A DNA stretch of 64,000 nt from Liolophura sinensis (GCF_032854445.1 NW_027018061.1:33930-97929), one strand, 5' to 3'; counted from the first letter of the stretch, positions 13,601 to 26,551 are shown. A program made the numbers and translations. Notes: a model not told the origin generated them from the sequence alone.

Positions 13601-13961
13601 AACACTGACCCACTTCAGTAAGGTGCCAAAAGATGCGGAATTGAGCCAGGCATCGGCAGCTGTTGAAAAATTGCAAATTTCCCTGGTTTCCATGGAGTAA
13701 GAGCCGTTGCTGGGCACGTGATTATGACATAAATAATCATGCAATTGTCACTACAGCCAAAAGTATTGGTCGGAGAGCAACGTGGTTTGCACCATTGGAT
13801 TTTTTCGTCACAAAATACGTCGGATTAGCCTCTTACCAGCAGCACTGGAACAGTTTTTCCACTTTTGCATTTTTGCCTGGTCTTTTTGTTAATTGAAATC
13901 GGCTACACTGTACTCTGTACAATCGCGACTGGTCATTACTATATTCAACTTTTGACTATAA
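10667..13961 (+). repeat. Three-monomer higher-order repeat, two tandem copies
   Basis: Monomers start at 10667, 11216, 11765, 12314, 12863 and 13412. Units at 10667/11216/11765 match those at 12314/12863/13412 at an offset of 1,647 bp (3 x 549), including rare variants such as TTCTAAAAGCAAGAC, CTCATTGTC with TTTTTGGCCTAAG, and ATAATTAATCATGC. The duplicated span is about 10783-12430 copied to 12430-14078. Copies are nearly identical (for example AAGTATTGG against AAGTACTGG at 13215), so the duplication is recent relative to the rest of the array. Confidence 0.9.
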
Positions 13962-15062
13962 GTTATGTGCCCTTCGGTAGCCCAGAAGACTTCAAATCTT
14001 TGGGCCAAGCCCATTTAACTCACCCAGCAATTGTCTTACTTCTAAGTCCAAGACAATCTCAATGTCTTTATCTACGTGTAGAAAAACCACACCATTTGTA
14101 CGTAAAAAACACAAGGTACTTGATACAGTCTGCTGTAAAAAGTACAACTGACCACTGACCCACTTCAGTAAGGTGCCAAAAGATGCGGAATTGAGCCAGG
14201 CATCGGCAGCTGTTGAAAAATTGCAAATTTCCCTGGTTTCCATGGAGTAAGAGCCGTTGCAGGGCACGTGATTATGACATAAATGATTATTCAATTGTTT
14301 CTACAGCCAAAAGTATTGGTCGGAGAGCAACGCGGTTTGCACCATTCGATTTCTCGTCACAAAATACGTCGGATTAGCCTCTTACCAGCAGCACTGGAAC
14401 AGTTTTTTAACTTTTGCATTTTTGCCTGGTCTTTTTGTTAATTGAAATCGGCTACACTGTACTCTGTACAATCGCGACTGGTCATTACTATATTCAACTT
14501 TTGACTATAAGTTATGTGCTTTTCGGTAGCCCAGAAGACCTGAAATCTTTGGGCTAAGCCCATTTAACTCAGCCAGCAATTGCCTTACTTCTAAGTGCAA
14601 GACAATCTCAATGTCTTTATCTACGTGTAGAAAAAACCACACCATTTGTACGTGAGAAACACAAGGTACTTGATACAGTCTGCCTGTAAAAAGTACAACT
14701 GACCACAGACCCACATGAATAAGGTGCCAAAAGATGCGGAATTGAGCCAGGCATCCGGCAGCTGTTGAAAAATTGCAAATTTCCCTGGTTTCCATGGAGT
14801 AAGAGCCGTTGCTGGGCACGTGATTATGACATCAATGATCATGCAATTGTCGCTACAGCCGAAAGTGTTGGTCGGAGAGCAACGTGGTTTGCACCATTGG
14901 ATTTCTCGTCACAAAATACGTCGGATTAGCCTCTTACCAGCAGCACTGGAACAGTTTTTCCACTTTTGCATTTTTACCTGGTCTTTTTGTTAATTGAAAT
15001 CGGCTACACTGTACTCTGTACAATCGCGACTGGTCATTACTATATTCAACTTTTGACTATAA

Positions 15063-15622
15063 GTTATGTGCCCTTCGGTAGCCCAGAAGACGTGAAATCT
15101 TTGGGCTAAGCCCATTTAACTCACCCAGCAATTGCCTTACTTCTAAGTGCAAGACAATCTCAATGTCTTTATCTACGTGTAGAAAAACCACACCATTTGT
15201 AACGTGAAAAACACAAGGTACTTGATACAGTCTGCTGTAAAAAGTACAACTGAACACTTGACCCACTTCAGTAAGGTGCCAAAAGATGCGGAATTGAGCC
15301 AGGCATCGCAGGCATCGGCAGCTGTTGAAAAATTGCAAATTTCCCTGGTTTCCATGGAGTAAGAGCCGTTGCAGGGCACGTGATTATGACATAAATGATC
15401 ATTCAATTGTCACTACAGCCAAAAGTATTGGTCGGAGAGCAACGCGGATTGCACCATTCGATTTCTCGTCACAAAATACGTCGGATTAGCCTCTTACCAG
15501 CAGCACTGGAACAGTTTTTCCACTTTTGCATTATTACCTGGTCTTTTTGTTAATTGAAATCGGCTACACTGTACTCTGTACAATCGCGACTGGTCATTAC
15601 TATATTCAACTTTTGACTATAA
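15063..15622 (+). repeat. Lengthened monomer, 560 bp, with 9-bp tandem duplication
   Basis: This is the longest monomer in the window. It contains a 9-bp near-perfect duplication at 15301-15318 (AGGCATCGC followed by AGGCATCGG) and two extra single bases (TTGTAACGTG near 15200 and CACTTGACCC near 15257). Together these account for the 11 extra bases. The duplication looks like replication slippage inside the conserved GCCAGGCATCGGCAG motif. Confidence 0.92.
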
Positions 15623-16114
15623 GTTATGTGCCCTTCGGTAGCCCAGAAGACCTGAAATCTTTGGGTCAAGCCCATTTAACTCACCCAGCAATTGTCTTAC
15701 TTCTAAGTGCAAGACAATCTCAATGTCTTTATCTACGTGTAGAAAAAACCACACCATTTGTACATGAAAAACACAAGGTACTTGATACAGTCTGCTGTAA
15801 AAAGTACAACTGAACACTGACTCACTTCAGTAAGGTGCCAAAAGATGCGGAATTGAGCCAGGCATCGGCAGCTGTTAAAAAATTGCAAATTTCCCTGGTT
15901 TCCATGGAGTAAGAGCCGTTGCAGGGCACGTGATTATGACATAAATGATCATTCAATTGTCACTACAGCCAAAAGTATTGGTCGGAGAGCAACGCGGATT
16001 GCACCATTCGATTTCTCGTCACAAAATACGTCGGATTAGCCTCTTACCAGCAGCACTGGAACAGTTTTTCCACTTTTGCATTTTTGCCTGGTCTTTTTGT
16101 TAATTGAAATCGGC

Positions 16115-16130
16115 TACACAGTACTGTGTA
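16115..16130. other. 16-bp perfect palindrome TACACAGTACTGTGTA, second occurrence
   Basis: This is the same palindromic allele as at 5668-5683, about 10.4 kb away, so the two monomer segments probably share a recent ancestor. The flanks are canonical monomer sequence. Confidence 0.85.
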
Positions 16131-18369
16131 CAATCGCGACTGGTCATTACTATATTCAACTTTTGACTATAAGTTATGTGCCCTTCGGTAGCCCAGAAGA
16201 CGTCAAATCTTTGGGCCAAGCCCATTTAACTCACCCAGCAATTGTCTTACTTCTAAGTCCAAGACAATCTCAATGTCTTTATCTACGTGTAGAAAAACAA
16301 CACCATTTGTACGTGATAAACACAAGGTACTTGATACAGTCTGCTGTAAAAAGTACAACTGACCACTGACCCACTTCAGTAAGGTGCCAAAAGATGCGGA
16401 ATTGAGCCAGGCATCGGCAGCTGTTGAAAAATTGCAAATATCCCTGGTTTCCATGGAGTAAGAGCCGTTGCAGGGCACGTGATTATGACATAAATGATCA
16501 TTCAATTGTCACTACAGCCAAAAGTATTGGTCGGAGAGCAACGCGGTTTGCACCATTCGATTTCTCGTCACAAAATACGTCGGATTAGCCTCTTACCAGC
16601 AGCACTGGAACAGTTTTTTAACTTTTGCATTTTTGCCTGGTCTTTTTGTTAATTGAAATCGGCTACACTGTACTCTGTACAATCGCGACTGGTCATTACT
16701 ATATTCAACTTTTGACTATAAGTTATGTGCCCTTCGGTAGCCCAGAAGACCTGAAATCTTTGGGCTAAGCCCATTTAACTCAGCCAGCAATTGCCTTACT
16801 TCTAAGTGCAAGACAATCTCAATGTCTTTATCTACGTGTAGAAAAACCACACCATTTGTACGTGAGAAACACAAGGTACTTGATACAGTCTGCTGTAAAA
16901 AGTACAACTGACCACAGACCCAAATGAATAAGGTGCCAAAAGATGCGGAATTGAGCCAGGCATCGGCAGCTGTTGAAAAAATTGCAAATTTCCCTGGTTT
17001 CCATGGAGTAAGAGCCGTTGCTGGGCACGTGATTATGACATCAATGATCATGCAATTGTCGCTACAGCCGAAAGTGTTGGTCGGAGAGCAACGTGCTTTG
17101 CACCATTGGATTTCTCGTCACAAAATACGTCGGATTAGCCTCTTACCAGCACCACTGGAACAGTTTTTCCACTTTTGCATTTTTACCTGGTCTTTTTGTT
17201 AATTGAAATCGGCTACACTGTACTCTGTACAATCGCGACTGGTCATTACTATATTCAACTTTTGACTATAAGTTATGTGCCCTTCGGTAGCCCAGAAGAC
17301 GTCAAATCTTTTGGGCTAAGCCCATTTAACTCACCCAGCAATTGCCTTACTTCTAAGTGCAAGACAATCTCAATGTCTTTATCTACGTGTAGAAAAACCA
17401 CACCATTTGTACGTGAAAAACACAAGGTACTTGATACAGTCTGCTGTAAAAGTACAACTGAACACTGACTCACTTCAGTAAGGTGCCAAAAGATGCGGAA
17501 TTGAGCCAGGCATCGGCAGCTGTTGAAAAATTGCAAATTTCCCTGGTTTCCATGGAGTAAGAGCCGTTGCAGGCCACGTGATTATGACATAAATGATCAT
17601 TCAATTGTCACTACAGCCAAAAGTATTGGTCGGAGAGCAACGCGGATTGCACCATTCGATTTCTCGTCACAAAATACGTCGGATTAGCCTCTTACCAGCA
17701 GCACTGGAACAGTTTTTCCACTTTTGCATTATTACCTGGTCTTTTTGTTAATTGAAATCGGCTACACTATACTCTGTACAATCGCGACTGGTCATTACTA
17801 TATTCAACTTTTGACTATAAGTTATGTGCCCTTCGGTAGCCCAGAAGACCTGAAATCTTTGGGTCAAGCCCATTTAACTCACCCAGCAATTGTCTTACTT
17901 CTAAGTCCAAGACAATCTCAATGTCTTTATCTACGTGTAGAAAAACAACACCATTTGTACGTGAAAAACACAAGGTACTTGATACAGTCTGCTGTAAAAA
18001 GTACAACTGACCACAGACCCACATGAATAAGGTGCCAAAAGATCCGGAATTGAGCCAGGCATCGCCAGCTGTTGAAACATTGCAAATTTCCCTGGTTTCC
18101 ATGGAGTAAGAGCCGTTGCTGGGCACGTGATTATGACATAAATGATCATTCAATTGTCACTACAGCCAAAAGTATTGGTCGGAGAGCAACGCGGATTGCA
18201 CCATTCGATTTCTCGTCACAAAATACGTCGGATTAGCCTCTTACCATCAGCACTGGAACAGTTTTTCCACTTTTGCATTTTTGCCTGGTCTTTTTGTTAA
18301 TTGAAATCGGCTACACTGTACTCTGTACAATCGCGACTGGTCATTACTATATTCAACTTTTGACTATAA

Positions 18370-21300
18370 GTTATGTGCCCTTCGGTAGCCCAGAAGACCT
18401 GAAATTTTTGGGCTAAGCCCATTTAACTCACCCAGCAATTGCCTTACTTCTAAGTGCAAGACAATCTCAATGTCTTTATCTACGTGTAGAAAAACCACAC
18501 CATTTGTACGTGATAAACACAAGGTACTTGATACAGTCTGCTGTAAAAAATACAACTGAACACTGACCCACTTCAGTAAGGTGCCAAAAGATGCGGAATT
18601 GAGCCAGGCATCGGCAGCTGTTGAAAAATTGCAAATTTCCCTGGTTTCCATGGAGTAAGAGCCGTTGCTGGGCACGTGATTATGACATAAATAATCATGC
18701 AATTGTCGCTACAGCCAAAAGTATTGGTCGGAGAGCAACGTGGTTTGCACCATTGGATTTCTCGTAACAAAATACGTCGGATTAACCTCTTACCAGCAGC
18801 ACTGGAACAGTTTTTCCACTTTTGCATTTTTACCTGGTCTTTTTGTTAATTGAAATCGGCTACACTGTACTCTGTACAATCGTGACTGGTCATTACTATA
18901 TTCAACTTTTGACTATAAGTTATGTGCCCTTCGGTAGCCCAGAAGACGTCAAATCTTTCGGCTAAGCCCATTTAACTCACCCAGCAATTGCCTTACTTCT
19001 AAGTGCAAGACAATCTCAATGTCTTTATCTACGTGTAGAAAAACCACACCATTTGTACATGAAAAACACAAGGTACTTGATACAGTCTGCTGTAAAAAGT
19101 ACAACTGAACACTGACCCACTTCAGTAAGGTGCCAAAAGATGCGGAATTGAGCCAGGCATCGGCAGCTATTGAAAAATTGCAAATTTCCCTGGTTTCCAT
19201 GGAGTAAGAGCCGTTGCAGGGCACGTGATTATGATATAAATGATCATTCAATTGTCACTACAGCCAAAAGTATTGGTCGGAGAGCAACGCGGATTGCACC
19301 ATTCGATTTCTCGTCACAAAATACGTCGGATTAGCCTCTTACCAGCAGCACTGGAACAGTTTTTCCACTTTTGCATTTTTGCCTGGTCTTTTTGTTAATT
19401 GAAATCGGCTACACTGTACTCTGTACAATCGCGACTGGTCATTACTATATTCAACTTTTGACTATAAGTTATGTGCCCTTCGGTAGCCCAGAAGACCTGA
19501 AATCTTTGGGCCAAGCCCATTTAACTCACCCAGCAATTGTCTTACTTCTAAGTGCAAGACAATCTCAATGTCTTTATCTACGTGTAGAAAAACCACACCA
19601 TTTGTACGTGATAAACACAAGGTACTTGATACAGTCTGCTGTAAAAAGTACAACTGACCACAGACCCACATGAATAAGGTGCCAAAAGATGCGGAATTGA
19701 GACAGGCATCGGCAGCTGTTGAAAAATTGCAAATTTCCCTGGTTTCCATGGAGTAAGAGCCGTTGCTGGGCACGTGATTATGACATCAATGATCATGCAA
19801 TTGTCGCTACAGCCAAAAGTGTTGGTCGGAGAGCAACGTGGTTTGCACCATTGGATTTCTCGTCACAAAATACGTCGGATTAGCCTCTTACCAGCAGCAC
19901 TGGAACAGTTTTTCCACTTTTGCATTTTTACCTGGTCTTTTTGTTAATTGAAATCGGCTACACTATACTCTGTACAATCGCGACTGGTCATTACTATATT
20001 CAACTTTTGACTATAAGTTATGTGCCCTTCGGTAGCCCAGAAGACGTCAAATCTTTGGGCTAAGCCCATTTAACTCACCCAGCAATTGCCTTACTTCTAA
20101 GTGCAAGACAATCTCAATGTCTTTATCTACGTGTAGAAAAACCACACCATTTGTACGTGAAAAACATAAGGTACTTGATACAGTCTGCTGTAAAAAGTAC
20201 AACTGAACACTGACTCACTTCAGTAAGGTGCCAAAAGATGCGGAATTGAGCCAGGCATCGGCAGCTGTTGAAAAATTGCAAATTTCCCTGGTTTCCATGG
20301 AGTAAGAGCCGTTGCTGGCCACGTGATTATGACATAAATGATCATTCAATTGTCACTACAGCCAAAAGTATTGGTCGGAGAGCAACGCGGATTGCACCAT
20401 TCGATTTCTCGTCACAAAATACGTCGGATTAGCCTCTTACCAGCAGCACTGGACCAGTTTTTCCACTTTTGCATTTTTGCCTGGTCTTTTTGTTAATTGA
20501 AATCGGCTACACTGTACTCTGTACAATCGCGACTGGTCATTACTATATTCAACTTTTGACTATAAGTTATGTGCCCTTCAGTAGCCCAGAAGACCTGAAA
20601 TCTTTGGGTCAAGCCCATTTAACTCACCCAGCAATTGTCTTACTTCTAAGTCCAAGACAATCTCAATGTCTTTATCTACGTGTATAAAAACCAACACCAT
20701 TTGTACGTGAAAAACACAAGGTACTTGATACAGTCTGCTGTAAAAAGTACAACTGACCACAGACCCACATGAATAAGGTGCCAAAAGATCCGGAATTGAG
20801 CCAGGTATCGGCAGCTGTTGAAAAAATTGCAAATATCCCTGGTTTCCATGGAGTAAGAGCCGTTGCTGAGCACGTGATTATGACATAAATGATCATTCAA
20901 TTGTCACTACAGCCAAAAGTATTGGTCGGAGAACAACGCGGTTTGCACCATTCGATTTCTCGTCACAAAATACGTCGGATTACCCTCTTACCAGCAGCAC
21001 TGGAACAGTTTTTTTCACTTTGCATTTTTGCCTGGTCTTTTTGTTAATTGAAATCGGCTACACTGTACTCTGTACAATCGCGACTGGTCATTACTATATT
21101 CAACTTTTGACTATAAGTTATGTGCCTTTCGGTAGCCCAGAAGACCTGAAATCTTTCGGCTAAGCCCATTTAACTCAGCCAGCAATTGCCTTACTTCTAA
21201 GTGCAAGACAATCTCAATGTCTTTATCTACGTGTAGAAAAACAACACCATTTGTACGTGAGAAACACAAGGTACTTGATACAGTCTGCTGTAAAAAGTAC

Positions 21301-24300
21301 AACTGACCACAGACCCACATGAATAAAGTGCCAAAAGATGCGGAATTGAGCCAGGCATCGGCAGCTGTTGAAAATTGCAAATTTCCCTGGTTTCCATGGA
21401 GTAAGAGCCGTTGCTGGGCACGTGATTATGACATCAATGATCATGCAATTGTCGCTACAGCCAAAAGTGTTGGTCGGAGAGCAACGTGGTTTGCACCATT
21501 GGATTTCTCGTCACAAAATACGTCGGATTAGCCTCTTACCAGCAGCACTGGAACAGTTTTCCACTTTTGCATTTTTACCTGGTCTTTTTGTTAATTGAAA
21601 TCGGCTACACTGTACTCTGTACAATCGCGACTGGTCATTACTATATTCAACTTTTGACTATAAGTTATGTGCCCTTCGGTAGCCCAGAAGACGTCAAATC
21701 TTTGGGCTAAGCCCATTTAACTCACCCAGCAATTGCCTTACTTCTAAGTGCAAGACAATCTCAATGTCTTTATCTACGTGTAGAAAAACCACACCATTTG
21801 TACGTGAAAAACATAAGGTACTTGATACAGTCTGCTGTAAAAAGTACAACTGAACACTGACTCACTTCAGTAAGGTGCCAAAAGATGCGGAATTGAGCCA
21901 GGCATCGGCAGCTGTTGAAAAATTGCAAATTTCCCTGGTTTCCATGGAGTAAGAGCCGTTGCAGGGCACGTGATTATGACATAAATGATCATTCAATTGT
22001 CACTACAGCCAAAAGTATTGGTCGGAGAGCAACGCGGATTGCACCATTCGATTTCTCGTCACAAAATACGTCGGATTAGCCTCTTACCAGCAGCACTGGA
22101 CCAGTTTTTCCACTTTTGCATTTTTGCCTGGTCTTTTTGTTAATTGAAATCGGCTACACTGTACTCTGTACAATCGCGACTGGTCATTACTATATTCAAC
22201 TTTTGACTATAAGTTATGTGCCCTTCAGTAGCCCAGAAGACCTGAAATCTTTGGGTCAAGCCCATTTAACTCACCCAGCAATTGTCTTACTTCTAAGTCC
22301 AAGACAATCTCAATGTCTTTATCTACGTGTATAAAAACAACACCATTTGTACGTGAAAAACACAAGGTACTTGATACAGTCTGCTGTAAAAAGTACAACT
22401 GACCACAGACCCACATGAATAAGGTGCCAAAAGATCCGGAATTGAGCCAGGTATCGGCAGCTGTTGAAAAATTGCAAATATCCCTGGTTTCCATGGAGTA
22501 AGAGCCGTTGCTGGGCACGTGATTATGACATAAATGATCATTCAATTGTCACTACAGCCAAAAGTATTGGTCGGAGAACAACGCGGTTTGCACCATTCGA
22601 TTTCTCGTCACAAAATACGTCGGATTACCCTCTTACCAGCAGCACTGGAACAGTTTTTTCACTTTTGCATTTTTGCCTGGTCTTTTTGTTAATTGAAATC
22701 GGCTACACTGTACTCTGTACAATCGCGACTGGTCATTACTATATTCAACTTTTGACTATAAGTTATGTGCTTTTCGGTAGCCCAGAAGACCTGAAATCTT
22801 TGGGCTAAGCCCATTTAACTCAGCCAGCAATTGCCTTACTTCTAAGTGCAAGACAATCTCAATGTCTTTATCTACGTGTAGAAAAACCACACCATTTGTA
22901 CGTGAGAAACACAAGGTACTTGATACAGTCTGCTGTAAAAAGTACAACTGACCACAGACCCACATGAATAAGATGCCAAAAGATGCGGAATTGAGCCAGG
23001 CATCGGCAGCTGTTGAAAAATTGCAAATTTCCCTGGTTTCCATGGAGTAAGAGCCGTTGCTGGGCACGTGATTATGACATAAATGATCATTCAATTGTCG
23101 CTACAGCCAAAAATATTGGTCGGAGAGCAACGTGGTTTGCACCATTGGATTTCTCGTCACAAAATACGTCGGATTAGCCTCTTACCAGCAGCACTGGAAC
23201 AGTTTTTCCACTTTTGCATTTTTACCTGGTCTTTTTGTTAATGAAATCGGCTACACTGTACTCTGTACAATCGCGACTGGTCATTACTATATTCAACTTT
23301 TGACTATAAGTTATGTGCCCTTCGGTAGCCAGAAGGACGTCAAATCTTTGGGCTAAGCCCATTTAACTCACCCAGCAATTGCCTTACTTCTAAGTGCAAG
23401 ACAATCTCAATGTCTTTATCTACGTGTATAAAAACAACACCATTTGTACGTGAAAAACACAAGGTACTTGATACAGTCTGCTGTAAAAAAGTACAACTGA
23501 CCACAGAACCACATGAATAAGGTGCCAAAAGATCCGGAATTGAGCCAGGTATCGGCAGCTGTTGAAAAATTGCAAATATCCCTGGTTTCCATGGAGTAAG
23601 AGCCGTTGCTGGGCACGTGATTATGACATAAATGATCATTCAATTGTCACTACAGCCAAAAGTATTGGTCGGAGAACAACGCGGTTTGCACCATTCGATT
23701 TCTCGTCACAAAATTCGTCGGATTAGCCTCTTACCAGCAGCACTGGAACAGTTTTTTCACTTTTGCATTTTTGCCTGGTCTTTTTGTTAATTGAAATCGG
23801 CTACACTGTACTCTGTACAATCGCGACTGGTCATTACTATATTCAACTTTTGACTATAAGTTATGTGCCTTTCGGTAGCCCAGAAGACCTGAAATCTTTG
23901 GGCTAAGCCCATTTAACTCAGCCAGCAATTGCCTTACTTCTAAGTGCAAGACAATCTCAATGTCTTTATCTACGTGTAGAAAAACCACACCATTTGTACG
24001 TGAGAAACACAAGGTACTTGATACAGTCTGCTGTAAAAAGTACAACTGACCACAGACCCTCATCAATAAGATGCCAAAAGATGCGGAATTGAGCCAGGCA
24101 TCGGCAGCTGTTGAAAAATTGCAAATTTCCCTGGTTTCCATGGAGTAAGAGCCGTTGCTGGGCACGTGATTATGACATAAATGATCATGCAATTGTCGCT
24201 ACAGCCAAAAATATTGGTCGGAGAGCAACGTGGTTTGCACCATTGGATTTCTCGTCACAAAATACGTCGGATTAGCCTCTTACCAGCAGCACTGGAACAG

Positions 24301-24408
24301 TTTTTCCACTTTTGCATTTTTACCTGGTCTTTTTGTTAATTGAAATCGGCTACACTGTACTCTGTACAATCGCGACTGGTCATTACTATATTCAACTTTT
24401 GACTATAA
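18370..24408 (+). repeat. Array segment 5: eleven monomers with nested duplications
   Basis: Monomers start at 18370, 18919, 19468, 20017, 20566, 21117, 21664, 22213, 22762, 23310 and 23860. Units 20566/21117/21664 correspond to 22213/22762/23310 (three-monomer period), with shared rare variants CCCTTCAGTAGCCC, GTGTATAAAAAC and GGATTACCCTC. The unit at 23310 is a hybrid: its 5' part is like 21664 and its 3' part, from GTGTATAAAAACAAC near 23424, is like 22213. That creates a second two-monomer period of about 1,098 bp. Confidence 0.9.
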
Positions 24409-26094
24409 GTTATGTGCCCTTCGGTAGCCCAGAAGACGTCAAATCTTTGGGCTAAGCCCATTTAACTCACCCAGCAATTGCCTTACTTCTAAGTGCAAGA
24501 CAATCTCAATGTCTTTATCTACGTGTAGAAAAACCACACCATTTGTATGTGAAAAACACAAGGTACTTGATACAGTCTGCTGTAAAAAGTACAACTGAAC
24601 ACTGACTCACTTCAGTAAGGTGCCAAAAGATGCGGAATTGAGCCAGGCATCGGCAGCTGTTGAAAAATTGCAAATTTCCCTGGTTTCCATGGAGTAAGAG
24701 CCGTTGCAGGGCGCGTGATTATGACATAAATGATCATTCAATTGTCACTACAGCCAAAAGTATTGGTCGGGAAGCAACGCGGATTGCACCATTCGATTTG
24801 TCGTCACAAAATACGTCGGATTAGCCTCTTACCAGCAGCACTGGAACAGTTTTTCCACTTTTGCATTTTTACCTGGTCTTTTTGTTAATTGAAATCGGCT
24901 ACACTGTACTCTGTACAATCGCGACTGGTCATTACTATATTCAACTTTTGACTATAAGTTATGTGCCCTTCGGTAGCCCAGAAGACCTGAAATCTTTGGG
25001 TCAAGCCCATTTAACTCACCCAGCAATTGTCTTACTTCTAAGTCCAAGACAATCTCAATGTCTTTATCTACGTGTAGAAAAACCACACCATTTGTACATG
25101 AAAAACACAAGGTACTTGATACAGTCTGCTGTAAAAAGTACAACTGACCACTGACCCACTTCAGTAAGGTGCCAAAAGATGCGGAATTGAGCCAGGCATC
25201 GGCAGCTGTTGAAAAATTGCAAATTTCCCTGGTTTCCATGGAGTAAGAGCCGTTGCTGGGCACGTGATTATGACATAAATGATCATTCAATTGTCACTAC
25301 AGCCAAAAGTATTAGTCGGAGAGCAACGCGGTTTGCACCATTGGAATTCTCGTCACAAAATACGTCGGATTAGCCTCTTACCAGCAGCACTGGAACAGCT
25401 TTTCCACTTTTGCATTTTTGCCTGGTCTTTTTGTTAATTGAAATCGGCTACACTGTACTCTGTACAATCGCGACTGGTCATTACTATATTCAACTTTTGA
25501 GTATAAGTTATGTGCCCTTCGGTAGCCCAGAAGACGTCAAATCTTTGGGCTAAGCCCATTTAACTCACCCAGCAATTGTCTTACTTCTAAGTGCAAGACA
25601 ATCTCAATGTCTTTATCTACGTGTAGAAAAACCACACCATTTGTACGTGAAAAACACAAGGTACTTGATACAGTCTGCTGTAAAAAGTACAACTGAACAC
25701 TGACCCACTTCAGTAAGGTGCCAAAAGATGCGGAATTGAGCCAGGCATCGGCAGCTGTTGAAAAATTGCAAATTTCCCTGGTTTCCATGGAGTAAGAGCC
25801 GTTGCTGGGCACGTGATTATGACATAAATAATCATGCAATTGTCGCTACAGCCAAAAGTATTGGTCGGAGAGCAACGTGGTTTGCACCATTCGATTTCTC
25901 GTCACAAAATACGTCGGATTAGTCTCTTACCAGCAGCACTGGAACAGTTTTTCCACTTTTGCATTTTTACCTGGTCTTTTTGTTAATTGAAATCGGCTAC
26001 ACTGTACTCTGTACAATCGCGACTGGTCATTACTATATTCAACTTTTGACTATAAGTTATGTGCCCTTCGGTAGCCCAGAAGACCTGAAATCTT

Positions 26095-26107
26095 TGGGCT
26101 AAGCCCA
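26095..26107. other. 13-bp dyad TGGGCTAAGCCCA (representative)
   Basis: This is a perfect inverted repeat with 6-bp arms around a single A. It is present in all monomers with the GGGCTAAG variant (for example 7409-7421 in the copy at 7373). It is broken in copies with GGGCCAAG, GGGTCAAG, CGGCTAAG or GGGCTCAG. The same variable base opens or closes the forward reading frame. Its function is unknown; it could be a protein-binding dyad or chance. Confidence 0.6.
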
Positions 26108-26164
26108 TTTAACTCACCCAGCAATTGTCTTACTTCTAAGTCCAAGACAATCTCAATGTCTTTA

Positions 26165-26176
26165 TCTACGTGTAGA
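26165..26176. other. 12-bp near-palindrome TCTACGTGTAGA (representative)
   Basis: Five-base arms TCTAC and GTAGA flank a central GT. The element lies about 110 bp into each monomer and is one of the best conserved motifs. It is unchanged in nearly every copy I read, with exceptions such as ATGTACGTGTAGA near 50869, CTACGAGTAGA near 54714 and CTACGTGTTGA near 52518. The inverted arm carries a variant with CTACATGTAG (63931-63940), which is itself a perfect palindrome. Function is unknown. Confidence 0.6.
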
Positions 26177-26358
26177 AAAACAACACCATTTGTACGTGAA
26201 AAACACAAGGTACTTGATACAGTCTGCTGTAAAAAGTACAACTGACCACAGACCCACATGAATAAGGTGCCAAAAGATCCGGAATTGAGCCAGGCATCGG
26301 CAGCTGTTGAAAAATTGCCAATTTCCCTGGTTTCCATGGAGTAAGAGCCGTTGCTGGG

Positions 26359-26385
26359 CACGTGATTATGACATAAATGATCATT
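26359..26385. promoter_or_regulatory. CACGTG box plus AATGATCATT palindrome (representative)
   Basis: CACGTG (26359-26364), the core recognised by many basic helix-loop-helix factors, is followed 11 bases later by the perfect 10-bp palindrome AATGATCATT (26376-26385). The pair recurs in most monomers. Variants include CACATG (for example 40634 and 45576), GCGCGTG near 24712, AATAATCATG and AATGATTATT. Repetition over the array would make a dense field of potential binding sites, but no binding is shown here and the motif is short. Confidence 0.4.
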
Positions 26386-26496
26386 CAATTGTCGCTACAG
26401 CCAAACGTATTGGTCGGAGAGCAACGCGGATTGCACCATTCGATTTCTCGTCACAAAATACGTCGGATTAGCCTCTTACCAGCAGCACTGGAACAG

Positions 26497-26530
26497 TTTT
26501 TCCACTTTTGCATTTTTGCCTGGTCTTTTT
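26497..26530 (+). other. Clustered T-tracts, possible bent DNA, indel hot spot (representative)
   Basis: Four T-runs (26497-26501, 26506-26509, 26513-26517, 26526-26530) lie within 34 bp at an average spacing near one helical turn, a pattern that can give intrinsic curvature. The first run is the most variable site of the monomer: copies have TTTTTCCAC, TTTTCGCAC, TTTTTTCAC, TTTTTTAAC, TTTTAACAC or CTTTTCCAC. This makes it a useful subtype marker. Curvature is inferred, not measured. Confidence 0.45.
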
Positions 26531-26551
26531 GTTAATTGAAATCGGCTACAC

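Larger units (their letters stand above)
13962..18369 (+). repeat. Array segment 4: eight monomers, rich in small indels
   Basis: Monomers start at 13962, 14511, 15063, 15623, 16173, 16722, 17272 and 17821, with lengths 549, 552, 560, 550, 549, 550, 549 and 549. Single-base insertions and deletions are frequent here, for example GTAGAAAAAACC, TGCCTGTAAAAAG, CATCCGGCAG, TTGTAACGTG, CACTTGACCC and TGTAAAAGTAC. Copies at 14511, 16722 and 17272 use the CAGCCAGCAATTGCC or GTCGGAGAGCAACGTG variants. Only monomer sequence is present. Confidence 0.94.
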
